Of a stretch of DNA of 42,742 bases, positions 19,835 through 27,630 are shown piece by piece. The number at the start of each line of letters is the position of its first letter. The stretch's first letter is position 1. The stretch comes from Gammaproteobacteria bacterium (lineage in GTDB: Bacteria; Pseudomonadota; Gammaproteobacteria; Steroidobacterales; Rariloculaceae), in the NCBI GenBank assembly GCA_029243585.1, contig JAQWRR010000035.1, forward strand, positions 1-42,742. Direction: 5' to 3'. The position numbers and the translations under genes are program-made. The notes beneath the pieces are model-generated. The model saw only the letters and a program-made list of their open reading frames with translations, was not told the origin of the DNA and ran no database searches.

Positions 19835-21934
19835 TTAACTTATGCTCACGGGCAATGCAATCTCAAATTTAACCCCTGTTCCATCTTTAAGGTCATTGGC
19901 TTCAACCTTTCCATTATGGTGTTCGGCTATAAGTCTCACGATATAGAGGCCATGACCTAGGTGTAGACTTTCACCACGTGTTTCACGCATGGACACTAAT
20001 GGATCGAAAAGTTGACCCCTTATTTTTTCAGGTAATAACGGCCCCTTGTTGGTCACAGATAATAAAATCTGTTCTTTTTTGCCGCTTAATAGAATATTAA
20101 TGGGACTGTTATCCTTGCTGAAACTGACAGCATTGTCGATGAGCTTGTCTAGCATTTGCTCTATGAGTTCACCAGATCCCTCAATATTTGTTCGTGGCGC
20201 AGTTTGTTCAAATCTGAAGCGATCTCCATAGATATCGCTATAGGCTTCTATACAACCAGGGAGTATTTCAAGCAGGTCAATAATCTCTAGTGTGGTATCG
20301 GATATTGTCTGTTTAGTTCGAGTAGCCACGCTCATTTTTTCTAGAGTAGTTTCTAGACGCTCTACACCTTTCCGCAGCCTTTCAAGATAAGGAACAAGTT
20401 TCTTATCTTTAGATTCATATTCTATGTGCTCCAGGGAGGAGGCAACTATGGAGAGAGGAGTACGAAGTTCATGAGAAAGTTTATCGTTTAGCGTGAATTG
20501 ATAATTTATATTTTTATCAGCTTGATCGAGCAGGCTAGTAAAACTTCGTGAAAGTTCACCTATTTCATCTCTTGCTTTGCTGTCTGGTAGATTAGGACGA
20601 ATCTCACCCTTTGGCCCAAGCGCACAGTCAGCCGCTTGAGCTAGTTTTTGCACTCTGATTGACAGCCATGTGGCATAGCTGAGCAGGGCAGCAAATACTA
20701 ACAAGGTGAGCACAAGGGTAGAGGTCATAAAACTTACCATTCTTGTATTATTCAGAGTTAGGATTGCTGAATTACTTTGTTCTAATATTACTGAGCCCAC
20801 CATTAATGCTGATCCGGATTCGGTGATGTTATAAATAGGAGAGGAGGCCATAACAATGGCACTTCCTTCAGTGCTATGCGAATACCATTCAGACTCTCCA
20901 TTTATCGCTGTGCGTAATGTTGTATCGGAAAGTTTGCCTCTGGCATGTGGCACTTCAAGCGTATCGTAACGAGGGTCGCTACGACGGATAATAAAGCTAT
21001 AAAAACTTTCACTAAAGCTTAAGGGTATATTATTAGCAGTATTTCCTAGAGTGTTAACAGACCCTCCATCAAATAATATCCAGCCCTCCGTATTTGCTAC
21101 ACGAAGGCGCCGATTTGGCTGATCTTGCTGGTCAAAGACCTGTCTAATAGCCGAAGCCAGCTGTATCTGTGGATAAAATAATTTTCCTGGTCGATCTTCG
21201 CCTTGCCATAATTCGAGCATCTGACTTGGTTCAATTAAGGTAGCCCAAGAATTTGCGTCATTTGCGATATCCTCTTCATTGGCATTGATAATGGCAACTC
21301 CGATACGTTTAATTGGCTGGCTACCTATTTGGAGGGGCATCAATGCTTCGATTGCATGTCCATTTTGGGTTTTTCGCCAAGAAAACTGAACTCGATCTTC
21401 GTAGTCACCTGATATAGCCCATTCTGGGGGTTCGCTACGCTGTGCCTGTTGTGATGCCGGATGAAGTAGTAGCGCAAGATTTTCACCACCCTCAATAAGA
21501 AGAATTATCTTATCCACGCTTGTTTCAACTGCGGTGAAGGGTTCAGAGGCCAGATTATTATCGCTAATGCTTAGAAATAAATTTAGATTGAATTCATATA
21601 AACCAAGCCAGAGCACTCCATTTTGGCCAACTTTAAAGTTGGCCATATTATCTGGTAGTTGCCAGTCCTGTCTGTTGCCATCTAATTCTGGCTGACTCTC
21701 CAATTTGTGTGCGTAAAGTGTAATACCAGAGTCAATATCGACATTGGTAGTCCAAGTTGTCTCTAGTATCTGACTGCCAAGAGTTTGAGCAATGGAAGTG
21801 GCTTCATTTCTAAGTAAAGTTTCTGTGGTGTCTCGCAAAGATCCTTCAGATCCTTGTACATATATATAGGTAACCCAAGGTAAAGATAGTGTTATTAATA
21901 TCCCTAAACCTAAAAGTTGGGTTCGAAGTGACAT
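19835..21934 (-). CDS. Sensor histidine kinase, resembling the dedicated sortase system type
   Basis: This 699-residue membrane kinase has a first membrane helix at about 7-26 and a large periplasmic region (about 28-395), which includes an LDGNRQDWQLPDN stretch reminiscent of CBM9/DOMON folds. A second helix is at about 400-425, then HAMP (about 425-475), and an H-box KLSHELRTPLS with phospho-acceptor His488. The N-box is at about 597-604 (KLIDNAVS) and the G-box LGHGLYIV at 659-666. Length, the LPWVTYIYVQGSE start and pairing with this regulator type recall the proteobacterial dedicated sortase system kinase; that is memory-based inference. No sortase lies in the window. It is two bases after the regulator, and its stop abuts the msrA stop. 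Confidence 0.85.
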   Translation of the reverse strand: MSLRTQLLGLGILITLSLPWVTYIYVQGSEGSLRDTTETLLRNEATSIAQTLGSQILETTWTTNVDIDSGITLYAHKLESQPELDGNRQDWQLPDNMANFKVGQNGVLWLGLYEFNLNLFLSISDNNLASEPFTAVETSVDKIILLIEGGENLALLLHPASQQAQRSEPPEWAISGDYEDRVQFSWRKTQNGHAIEALMPLQIGSQPIKRIGVAIINANEEDIANDANSWATLIEPSQMLELWQGEDRPGKLFYPQIQLASAIRQVFDQQDQPNRRLRVANTEGWILFDGGSVNTLGNTANNIPLSFSESFYSFIIRRSDPRYDTLEVPHARGKLSDTTLRTAINGESEWYSHSTEGSAIVMASSPIYNITESGSALMVGSVILEQSNSAILTLNNTRMVSFMTSTLVLTLLVFAALLSYATWLSIRVQKLAQAADCALGPKGEIRPNLPDSKARDEIGELSRSFTSLLDQADKNINYQFTLNDKLSHELRTPLSIVASSLEHIEYESKDKKLVPYLERLRKGVERLETTLEKMSVATRTKQTISDTTLEIIDLLEILPGCIEAYSDIYGDRFRFEQTAPRTNIEGSGELIEQMLDKLIDNAVSFSKDNSPINILLSGKKEQILLSVTNKGPLLPEKIRGQLFDPLVSMRETRGESLHLGHGLYIVRLIAEHHNGKVEANDLKDGTGVKFEIALPVSIS

Positions 21935-21936
21935 GA

Positions 21937-22659
21937 TCAGTTTTCAGGTGTGGACTCTTCGCTGAGCCAGCGATAACCAGTACCATAGACAGTATTTATT
22001 GATTTAAAATTTGGGTCGATCTCGAGAAACTTTTTGCGAATTCGTTTGACTTGAGAAGTTACGCTATCTTCACTTATGTGTTCAGTTTGACGTGAGTCTT
22101 TAAGTAACTGAATCTTTTTCTTGACCCATCCAGGACGCTTAGCGAGAGCGTGCACTACCCAGAACTCGGTGACTGTGAAGGAAATAATACTGCCTTTCCA
22201 TGAAGCGATCATGCGGTCAAGATCAAGTCGTAAAAAACCAACCTCTATAAATTCAGCTTTTTCTGTATTATTTTGCAGAGCATCTACCATTCGTAATAGT
22301 GAGTAAACTCGGACAAGTAGATGATCAGCACTAATTGGCTTGACCAGGTAGTCATTAGCTCCTGAATCATATCCTCTTGCTTCGTCAAATTTACTATCTT
22401 TTGCCGTAAGGAAAATGATAGGTAGAGCAGGAAACATCACCCGTAAGTTGCGACAGAGATCAATACCGCCCCTAGGTTCATTGCCTAGGCCAATGTCGAT
22501 GATTACTAAATCTGGAAGTTGATTTTTAAAAGCCTCTTCTGCTTCCGTACGATAAGCATAGCCAACTGTTGAATAACCTTCTCTCGTCAGAGTGTCCAGG
22601 TAATTGTCTCTAAGTGAAGTCTCATCTTCGACTACTGCAATAAGTTTTCTCGGGCTCAT
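21937..22659 (-). CDS. OmpR-type response regulator paired with the adjacent kinase
   Basis: The receiver domain (about 1-125) has the acidic pair in VVEDE, the phospho-acceptor Asp55 in VIIDIGLG, a Thr in FLTAKDS and a Lys in YLVKPIS. The C-terminal winged helix (about 135-235) ends in INTVYGTGYRWL, typical of OmpR/PhoB DNA-binding domains. The frame opens at a GTG (22689), but ATG 22659 (MSPRKLIAVVEDE) gives the normal receiver start, 240 residues. The kinase gene follows by two bases. The DIGLGNEPRGGIDLCRNLR stretch resembles the regulator of proteobacterial dedicated sortase systems. It has no Fis-type or AAA+ domain. Confidence 0.88.
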   Translation of the reverse strand: MSPRKLIAVVEDETSLRDNYLDTLTREGYSTVGYAYRTEAEEAFKNQLPDLVIIDIGLGNEPRGGIDLCRNLRVMFPALPIIFLTAKDSKFDEARGYDSGANDYLVKPISADHLLVRVYSLLRMVDALQNNTEKAEFIEVGFLRLDLDRMIASWKGSIISFTVTEFWVVHALAKRPGWVKKKIQLLKDSRQTEHISEDSVTSQVKRIRKKFLEIDPNFKSINTVYGTGYRWLSEESTPEN

Positions 22660-22887
22660 ATGATTCTCTGGCATCAATTGCAAAAGCACTACGGAGATAG
22701 TGTGCCATTTTTTATTGCCGGACCCTAATACTAGCTTTCTCTTGTTTTTAGAGTAACGTTAAGAGAGATGTTTGATTGCTACAGCAGAAAACCTTATAGG
22801 TTTAGTAAGTACCGTATGCATTTCGCCTACCGGCAATATTAAAAGGAAAGTTCAGAACAAATTAGGAAAAGCTCTAAGGCTGAGTTG

Positions 22888-23751
22888 CTAGGAGACCATC
22901 AGGCCTTTTAGTTTTTTGATGGCATTGGATTCAATTTGTCGAATACGCTCAGCAGACACACCATACTCAGAGGCCAGTTCATGCAGTGTTGCCTTTTTTT
23001 CAGCTAGCCATCGTCGAGCAACAATATCTCGGCTGCGATCATCTAGTTCAGAAACTGCAGTTGTCAAACGATTATGGTTATTTGATTGCCAATCTACATT
23101 TTCGACCGTCTCGGCAGGATCGCTATTTGGGCTCGGCAGGTATGAGGCAGGAGAAAAATCAAAATCGTCGTCATCTGTAGAACTTGCATCATAGGATATA
23201 TCACGCCCTGAAAGGCGCTGCTCCATTCGACTTACTTCTTCAATACTGACGCTAAGATCTTTTGCGATTGCTTCTCTTTCAGTGCTTGATAGCCATCCTA
23301 GATTCTTTTTTGCTTTTCTGAGATTGAAAAAAAGTTTTCTTTGGGCTTTTGTAGTAGCAACCTTAACTAGTCGCCAGTTTTTTAAAACATAATCATGTAT
23401 TTCTGCGCGTATCCAATGCACAGCAAATGACACTAGCCTTACACCAACATTCGGATCAAATCGCTTAACCGCTTTCATAAGCCCAACATTGCCTTCCTGG
23501 ATCAGGTCACCGAGCGGAAGCCCATATCCTGAGTAGCCACGTGCAATATGAACAACGAACCGCAGGTGAGATAGAACGAGTTCCTGAGCGGCATTAAGAT
23601 CATCTTCTGAGTAAAGCCGCTTTGCTAACTCAATTTCTTCTTCTTTTGTGAGGACAGACACAGCACTAACAGCCTGAACGTAGTGGTCCAAGCTTCCAAT
23701 AGATCCGTTAAGGATCAGTGTACTATCCCTAAGAGCAACCTCAGTAGTCAC
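22888..23751 (-). CDS. rpoH: RNA polymerase heat-shock sigma factor (sigma-32)
   Basis: RpoH directs RNA polymerase to heat-shock promoters. Region 2 is recognisable as LSHLRFVVHIARGYSGYGLPLGDLIQEGNVGLMKAVKRFDPNVGVRLVSFAVHWI. The RpoH box ATTKAQRKLFFNLRK follows, and region 4 ends with SAERIRQIESNAIKKLK. The frame extends to TTG 23760, but AGAGG (23761-23765) sits directly against that codon and nine bases before GTG 23751; I choose GTG, giving 287 residues and an MTTEVAL start like other RpoH proteins. It closes the ftsY-ftsE-ftsX-rpoH order found across Gammaproteobacteria. A perfect CIRCE operator lies 32 bases upstream. Confidence 0.96.
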   Translation of the reverse strand: MTTEVALRDSTLILNGSIGSLDHYVQAVSAVSVLTKEEEIELAKRLYSEDDLNAAQELVLSHLRFVVHIARGYSGYGLPLGDLIQEGNVGLMKAVKRFDPNVGVRLVSFAVHWIRAEIHDYVLKNWRLVKVATTKAQRKLFFNLRKAKKNLGWLSSTEREAIAKDLSVSIEEVSRMEQRLSGRDISYDASSTDDDDFDFSPASYLPSPNSDPAETVENVDWQSNNHNRLTTAVSELDDRSRDIVARRWLAEKKATLHELASEYGVSAERIRQIESNAIKKLKGLMVS

Positions 23752-23783
23752 AACATTCAACCTCTTTAGATTACGAGGTTATT

Positions 23784-23810
23784 TTAGCACTCTCTATACT
23801 AGAGTGCTAA
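23784..23810 (-). promoter_or_regulatory. CIRCE operator (HrcA-binding site) upstream of rpoH
   Basis: TTAGCACTC (23784-23792), nine bases, then GAGTGCTAA (23802-23810) is a perfect match to the CIRCE consensus for the heat-shock repressor HrcA. The symmetry extends outward to arms of 14 bp (23780-23793 and 23801-23814). It lies 32 bases upstream of the likely rpoH GTG start and just downstream of an AT-rich stretch with a TTGATT/-10-like pair, so it would be in the promoter or 5' untranslated region. The match is seen directly; HrcA control is inference. Confidence 0.85.
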
Positions 23811-23852
23811 AATATTGATTAATAATTAATAAAAACCATAAAAATCAATAGT

Positions 23853-24770
23853 TTATTCTGGATCTGCATCGCGAAGATGCCGTATGGTAGCGATTGCGGC
23901 CCCTGCCCAGCCAAGAAGAGCGCCTGTCCCAACCAGCATTAAAGTTTCCTTAAAATTAAGCCCAATGACCCGATAACTTGAATCGTAGAGTTGAGCTAGC
24001 GCTCTTGCTGGTGAATTTACAAGACCGAGAGCTCCCCAAATAGTCAGGATAGCGACAATACTGCCACCAAAGCCATACCAAAACCCAGAGTAAAGAAATG
24101 GTCGACGAACATAGCCATTACTTCCACCTACAAGCTTAATAATCTCTATCTCATCTTGCCGATTATTTATTTCTAGCCGTATTGTGTTGCCTATGACTAT
24201 GATTACTCCAAATCCGAGTAATACGGTTACTATATCAACGACTCTCAGTACGAGATCCAGGATAGAGCGTAAACGGTCAACCCAAGCAGTATCTAATTGC
24301 ACCAAAGCAGTTTCTTCCATCCCCTCAAGTGCCATTATGAGCTCTGATATATCACTAGTTGATCCGCCTGTTGGACTGATGATTAGAGCATGAGGCAAAG
24401 GATTTGCCTGTAGTGTTTCCAATGCTTCTCCAAAACCAGAGTAATTCTGAAACTCAATTAATGCTTGGGCGCGGTTGATTAAAATAGCGCGACGCACATC
24501 GGTTCTTTGTTGAATGTTTTGTGCTAGTTCATTAGCACTTGTTTCATCAACTGTCATTTCCAGGTATATAGTAAAATCTGCTGCAGCATCCCAAGAACCG
24601 CTCATGGTGGAAATATTATTGACCATAACTTTTAGTCCAGCAGGTAATGCTAAAGCTATACCTATAACTACTATAGTCATCAAATTCCCTAGAGGCTGCT
24701 CAGTAATACGCGCAAGTGCATCAAAAAAATTTTTATAGTGCAAAGCTAAGTATCGATAGATAAAACTCAT
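23853..24770 (-). CDS. ftsX: Cell-division ABC transporter permease FtsX
   Basis: FtsX is the membrane partner of FtsE and controls septal peptidoglycan hydrolases. The 305 residues show the family plan. A cytoplasmic N-terminus is followed by one helix (about 32-50, TIVVIGIALALPAGLKVMV), a periplasmic domain (about 55-165) and three further helices from about 170, with the conserved NRQDEIEIIKLVGGSNGYVRRPF loop between them. The ATG overlaps the ftsE stop codon by four bases (ATGA), showing translational coupling. After its stop there are 101 bases to the rpoH GTG; these include the CIRCE site. Confidence 0.95.
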   Translation of the reverse strand: MSFIYRYLALHYKNFFDALARITEQPLGNLMTIVVIGIALALPAGLKVMVNNISTMSGSWDAAADFTIYLEMTVDETSANELAQNIQQRTDVRRAILINRAQALIEFQNYSGFGEALETLQANPLPHALIISPTGGSTSDISELIMALEGMEETALVQLDTAWVDRLRSILDLVLRVVDIVTVLLGFGVIIVIGNTIRLEINNRQDEIEIIKLVGGSNGYVRRPFLYSGFWYGFGGSIVAILTIWGALGLVNSPARALAQLYDSSYRVIGLNFKETLMLVGTGALLGWAGAAIATIRHLRDADPE

Positions 24771-25453
24771 ACTAATAACTCAGAACTATTAGATTTAGGC
24801 ATTTCTACTACTCGTCCCTGTTCGAGTCGGAGTCGCCGACAATTAAATTTGTCTATTAACTCAATATCATGGGTTGCTATAAGAAGCGTCACACCAACCT
24901 GGTTAAAGCGTTCAAATAATCTCATGATTTCTAGAGAAAGATCTGGGTCAAGGTTCCCAGTTGGTTCATCGGCTATAACTAGGGCAGGCCTGCTTGCAAT
25001 TGCTCTTGCAATGCCAACACGTTGTTGTTCGCCAGTAGAAAGAGACAATGGGGAAAACTTTTCATGTTCTAGAAGACCTACTTGGTCTAGAGCGGCTCGC
25101 ACACGACGGCTCACCTCGCGATGCCTTAGTGAGCTTATAAGAAGTGGCAGCGCAACATTATCGAATATGCTTCTGTCAGCTAGAAGCTTATGGTCTTGGA
25201 AGATAATGCCAATTCGTCTTCGGAAATAAGGTATTCGTCGGCGAGGAATACGGGATGTGTTTTGATTATCTACAAGCACAGTTCCTCTTGTAGGACGCTC
25301 TATTAACGCAATGAGTTTTAGTAGGGTACTTTTGCCTGCCCCAGAGGGACCAGTGATAAATGCCATATCACCTTTTTCTAAGTTAAAGCTAACCCCAGAG
25401 AGTGCTTCTCTACCCGAAGCATAACGCTTTCCAACATTTTCGAAATGGATCAT
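24767..25453 (-). CDS. ftsE: Cell-division ATP-binding protein FtsE
   Basis: FtsE is the ATPase of the FtsEX divisome complex. The 228 residues carry Walker A GPSGAGKST at about 35-43, the Q-loop in GIIFQDHKLL, the ABC signature LSTGEQQRV, Walker B ALVIADEPTGNLD and the H-loop IATHD. It begins at ATG 25453, seven bases after ftsY, and overlaps ftsX by four bases. The full length and every nucleotide-binding motif are present, so it should be active. Confidence 0.96.
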   Translation of the reverse strand: MIHFENVGKRYASGREALSGVSFNLEKGDMAFITGPSGAGKSTLLKLIALIERPTRGTVLVDNQNTSRIPRRRIPYFRRRIGIIFQDHKLLADRSIFDNVALPLLISSLRHREVSRRVRAALDQVGLLEHEKFSPLSLSTGEQQRVGIARAIASRPALVIADEPTGNLDPDLSLEIMRLFERFNQVGVTLLIATHDIELIDKFNCRRLRLEQGRVVEMPKSNSSELLV

Positions 25454-25460
25454 ATGTCAG

Positions 25461-26396
25461 TTATTCTGCGAATAAAGCATTCGCAAAAGTCTCCGCTTCA
25501 AATGGGTGTATATCTGAAATACCTTCACCTGTCCCCAGAAACCGAACAGGCAAGCCCAATTCTCTAGCAATTGCTAAAAGTATCCCGCCTTTTGCTGTAC
25601 CGTCTAGTTTTGTTATCACAAGACTAGTTATGCCAATAGCTTTTTGGAAAGCTTTGGCTTGTGATAAGGCGTTCTGTCCTTGTGTAGCATCGAGCACTAG
25701 CATGATCTCGTGGGGAGCTGAGGAATCAACACGTGAAATCACTCGGCATATTTTTTCAAGCTGATCCATTAAACTTGATGTCGTATGGAGACGACCAGCA
25801 GTATCTGCTAAAACGACATCGATGTTACGTGCTTTAGCAGAGTCTAGAGCGTCGAAAACGACGGCAGCAGGATCAGCATTTTGATCCTGAGAAATGATAT
25901 TGGATTCTGTGCGATTTGCCCATTGTGTCAATTGCTCAACAGCGCCTGCTCGGAACGTATCACCTGCAGCTAGAAGTACAGAATACCCATGTTCCGAGAT
26001 GCTTGAGGCCAGTTTACCTATAGTAGTGGTTTTTCCTGATCCGTTAACACCAACCACAAGAATCACGTGAGGCTTGTGTGCCTGATCTATTACAAAGGGT
26101 TTTTCAATCGTTTCTAGTAACTCGCGTACCTTACCCTTGAGTAGGGTCGCAATATCTAATCCTTCTTCACGACTAGCTAAAGCCTCCTGCCTGACTTCGT
26201 TAAGTAGCCACATAGTGGTCTCTACACCAACGTCGGCTAGGAGAAGCTGTGTTTCTAGTTCTTCAAAGACTTTTTCTGCAGTTGTACCTCCGAATATTCC
26301 ACTAGAGTCGGAGGTTAGCGTACCTTTGCTAATTTTTATTACTGACTTAACCTTATTCAGGAATTCAGGAATTTTTAGGCTAAATAATGTCATCAT
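25461..26396 (-). CDS. ftsY: Signal recognition particle receptor FtsY
   Basis: FtsY is the membrane receptor GTPase that accepts SRP-bound ribosomes for cotranslational insertion. The 311 residues contain the NG domain: GVNGSGKTTTIGKLA (P-loop), AAGDTFRAGAVEQL, LADTAGRL, VITKLDGTAKGG and the C-terminal GTGE...DIHPF. The long acidic A domain of E. coli FtsY is absent; only a short amphipathic N-terminus (MMTLFSLKIPEFLNKV) remains as a membrane anchor candidate. The tandem ATG ATG leaves the start uncertain by one codon. It is the first gene of ftsYEX-rpoH, with a promoter candidate about 54 bases upstream. Confidence 0.95.
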   Translation of the reverse strand: MMTLFSLKIPEFLNKVKSVIKISKGTLTSDSSGIFGGTTAEKVFEELETQLLLADVGVETTMWLLNEVRQEALASREEGLDIATLLKGKVRELLETIEKPFVIDQAHKPHVILVVGVNGSGKTTTIGKLASSISEHGYSVLLAAGDTFRAGAVEQLTQWANRTESNIISQDQNADPAAVVFDALDSAKARNIDVVLADTAGRLHTTSSLMDQLEKICRVISRVDSSAPHEIMLVLDATQGQNALSQAKAFQKAIGITSLVITKLDGTAKGGILLAIARELGLPVRFLGTGEGISDIHPFEAETFANALFAE

Positions 26397-26449
26397 AAGT
26401 TAAATATTAAATTTTATGTCTCTACACTCAGTTGTAAAGTCGCTCCCGG

Positions 26450-26477
26450 ATTATACTGGGCCTTAACTCTTCCTCAA
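26450..26477 (-). promoter_or_regulatory. Candidate promoter of ftsY-ftsE-ftsX
   Basis: On the minus strand TTGAGG (26472-26477) and TATAAT (26450-26455) are 16 bases apart, close to sigma-70 consensus, and lie about 54 bases ahead of ftsY. On the other strand the same place offers TATACT (26452-26457) as a -10 for rsmD, but with a poor -35. Confidence 0.5.
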
Positions 26478-26500
26478 CGCTAATTAAAAAGAGGCTATCC

Positions 26501-27085
26501 ATGCGAAAGAATCGTATACAGGTGTCCAATAGCGTGCGCATTATTGGGGGGCAATGGAGAGGGAGAAGGGTAGAGGTATGCCAAAATACATCTGTTCGAC
26601 CAACGCCTGATCGCGTACGTGAGACTTTATTTAACTGGCTATCAAACATAGTTCCTGGTGCTCGTTGTTTGGACTTGTTTGCTGGTACCGGCATATTAGG
26701 ACTTGAGGCCTTGTCTCGTGGAGCAGATGAAGCTTGGTTTATTGAAAGCAACCCTCTGTTAGTAAAATCTTTGAAGAAACAGGCGACAATCTTTGGTGCA
26801 AATGCTCAGGTAATAAAGGCTGATGTTTTAGAAATCATGTCTAAAGTACCAAGCAAGTTATTTGATATTGTCTTTATGGACCCGCCTTATATGATGGATT
26901 TGTCTGAGGTGATATTGCAATTACCCCCTTGGGTAAATTGCGACAATTTAGTTTATGTAGAGCGTCAGGCAAAGCCACAAATAAACCCAATTGATCAAAT
27001 GGTAGAGTCTAATCCTAGCTTAATAGTAAAGAAACAGGGGATGGCTGGCCAAGTTGTGTATGGACTTTTAGCCCTTAAGAAATGA
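26501..27085 (+). CDS. rsmD: 16S rRNA (guanine966-N2)-methyltransferase
   Basis: RsmD methylates G966 of 16S rRNA in the small subunit. The 194 residues contain RIIGGQWRGRR near the N-terminus and RPTPDRVRETLFNWL. The S-adenosylmethionine site is CLDLFAGTGILGLEALSRGA, and the catalytic MDPPY lies at about residues 126-130. It is divergent from ftsY, as in E. coli (yhhF/ftsY) and Pseudomonas. A purine-rich AAAAAGAGG about 7 bases before ATG 26501 is the ribosome site. coaD follows after 58 bases. Confidence 0.95.
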   Translation: MRKNRIQVSNSVRIIGGQWRGRRVEVCQNTSVRPTPDRVRETLFNWLSNIVPGARCLDLFAGTGILGLEALSRGADEAWFIESNPLLVKSLKKQATIFGANAQVIKADVLEIMSKVPSKLFDIVFMDPPYMMDLSEVILQLPPWVNCDNLVYVERQAKPQINPIDQMVESNPSLIVKKQGMAGQVVYGLLALKK

Positions 27086-27143
27086 CGATAGGACCCTGTC
27101 AAGCGTAGAATAGATCTAATATTGATTTAAAACGATATTGCTC

Positions 27144-27626
27144 ATGAGTGTAAGCGCCATTTATCCAGGGACTTTTGACCCTTTAACGCTAGGCCATGCA
27201 GATATAGTGCATAGGGCTTCTCTTCTTTTTGACAAGGTCGTCGTTGCTATATCAGCTAGTCCTGGCAAGACGCCGTTATTTACTCTTGATGAACGCATAT
27301 CACTTGCGCGAGAGGCGTTAAAACCAGTTTCGGGAGCTATTGTGACTGGCTATGATGGACTAACTGTAAATTTTGCCCGTAAAAATGACTTACAGGTGAT
27401 TGTTCGCGGGCTACGGGCGGTTTCTGATTTCGAATATGAGTCTCAGCTTGCAACTATGAACCGTAATTTAACTGACGAAGTTGAGACGGTATTTCTAACT
27501 CCTACAGAAAACTTTGCCTGCATATCATCTAGTCTTGTTCGCGAAGTTGCCAAGTTCGGTGGCGATGTTGAAAAATTTGTTCACCCTCGTGTGGCTGATG
27601 CGCTCAGGATTAAGTTTGGTAAGTGA
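27144..27626 (+). CDS. coaD: Phosphopantetheine adenylyltransferase
   Basis: CoaD transfers AMP to 4'-phosphopantetheine in the next-to-last step of coenzyme A synthesis. The class I nucleotidyltransferase motif is YPGTFDPLTLGHADI, followed by GLRAVSDFEYESQLATMNR and the ISSSLVREVAKFGG signature. The frame reaches back to TTG 27138; ATG 27144 (MSVSAIYPGTF) is preferred and gives 160 residues, essentially the E. coli length. No clear ribosome site is visible. With CoaBC in the same window, two separate steps of CoA synthesis are encoded here. Confidence 0.96.
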   Translation: MSVSAIYPGTFDPLTLGHADIVHRASLLFDKVVVAISASPGKTPLFTLDERISLAREALKPVSGAIVTGYDGLTVNFARKNDLQVIVRGLRAVSDFEYESQLATMNRNLTDEVETVFLTPTENFACISSSLVREVAKFGGDVEKFVHPRVADALRIKFGK

Positions 27627-27630
27627 ACGG

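Noticed and set aside
22789-22803. AAACC/GGTTT hairpin between the response regulator and rpoH, as a terminator
   Set aside because: The stem is only five bp, AT-rich and followed by just four T on the minus strand, which is too weak to call.
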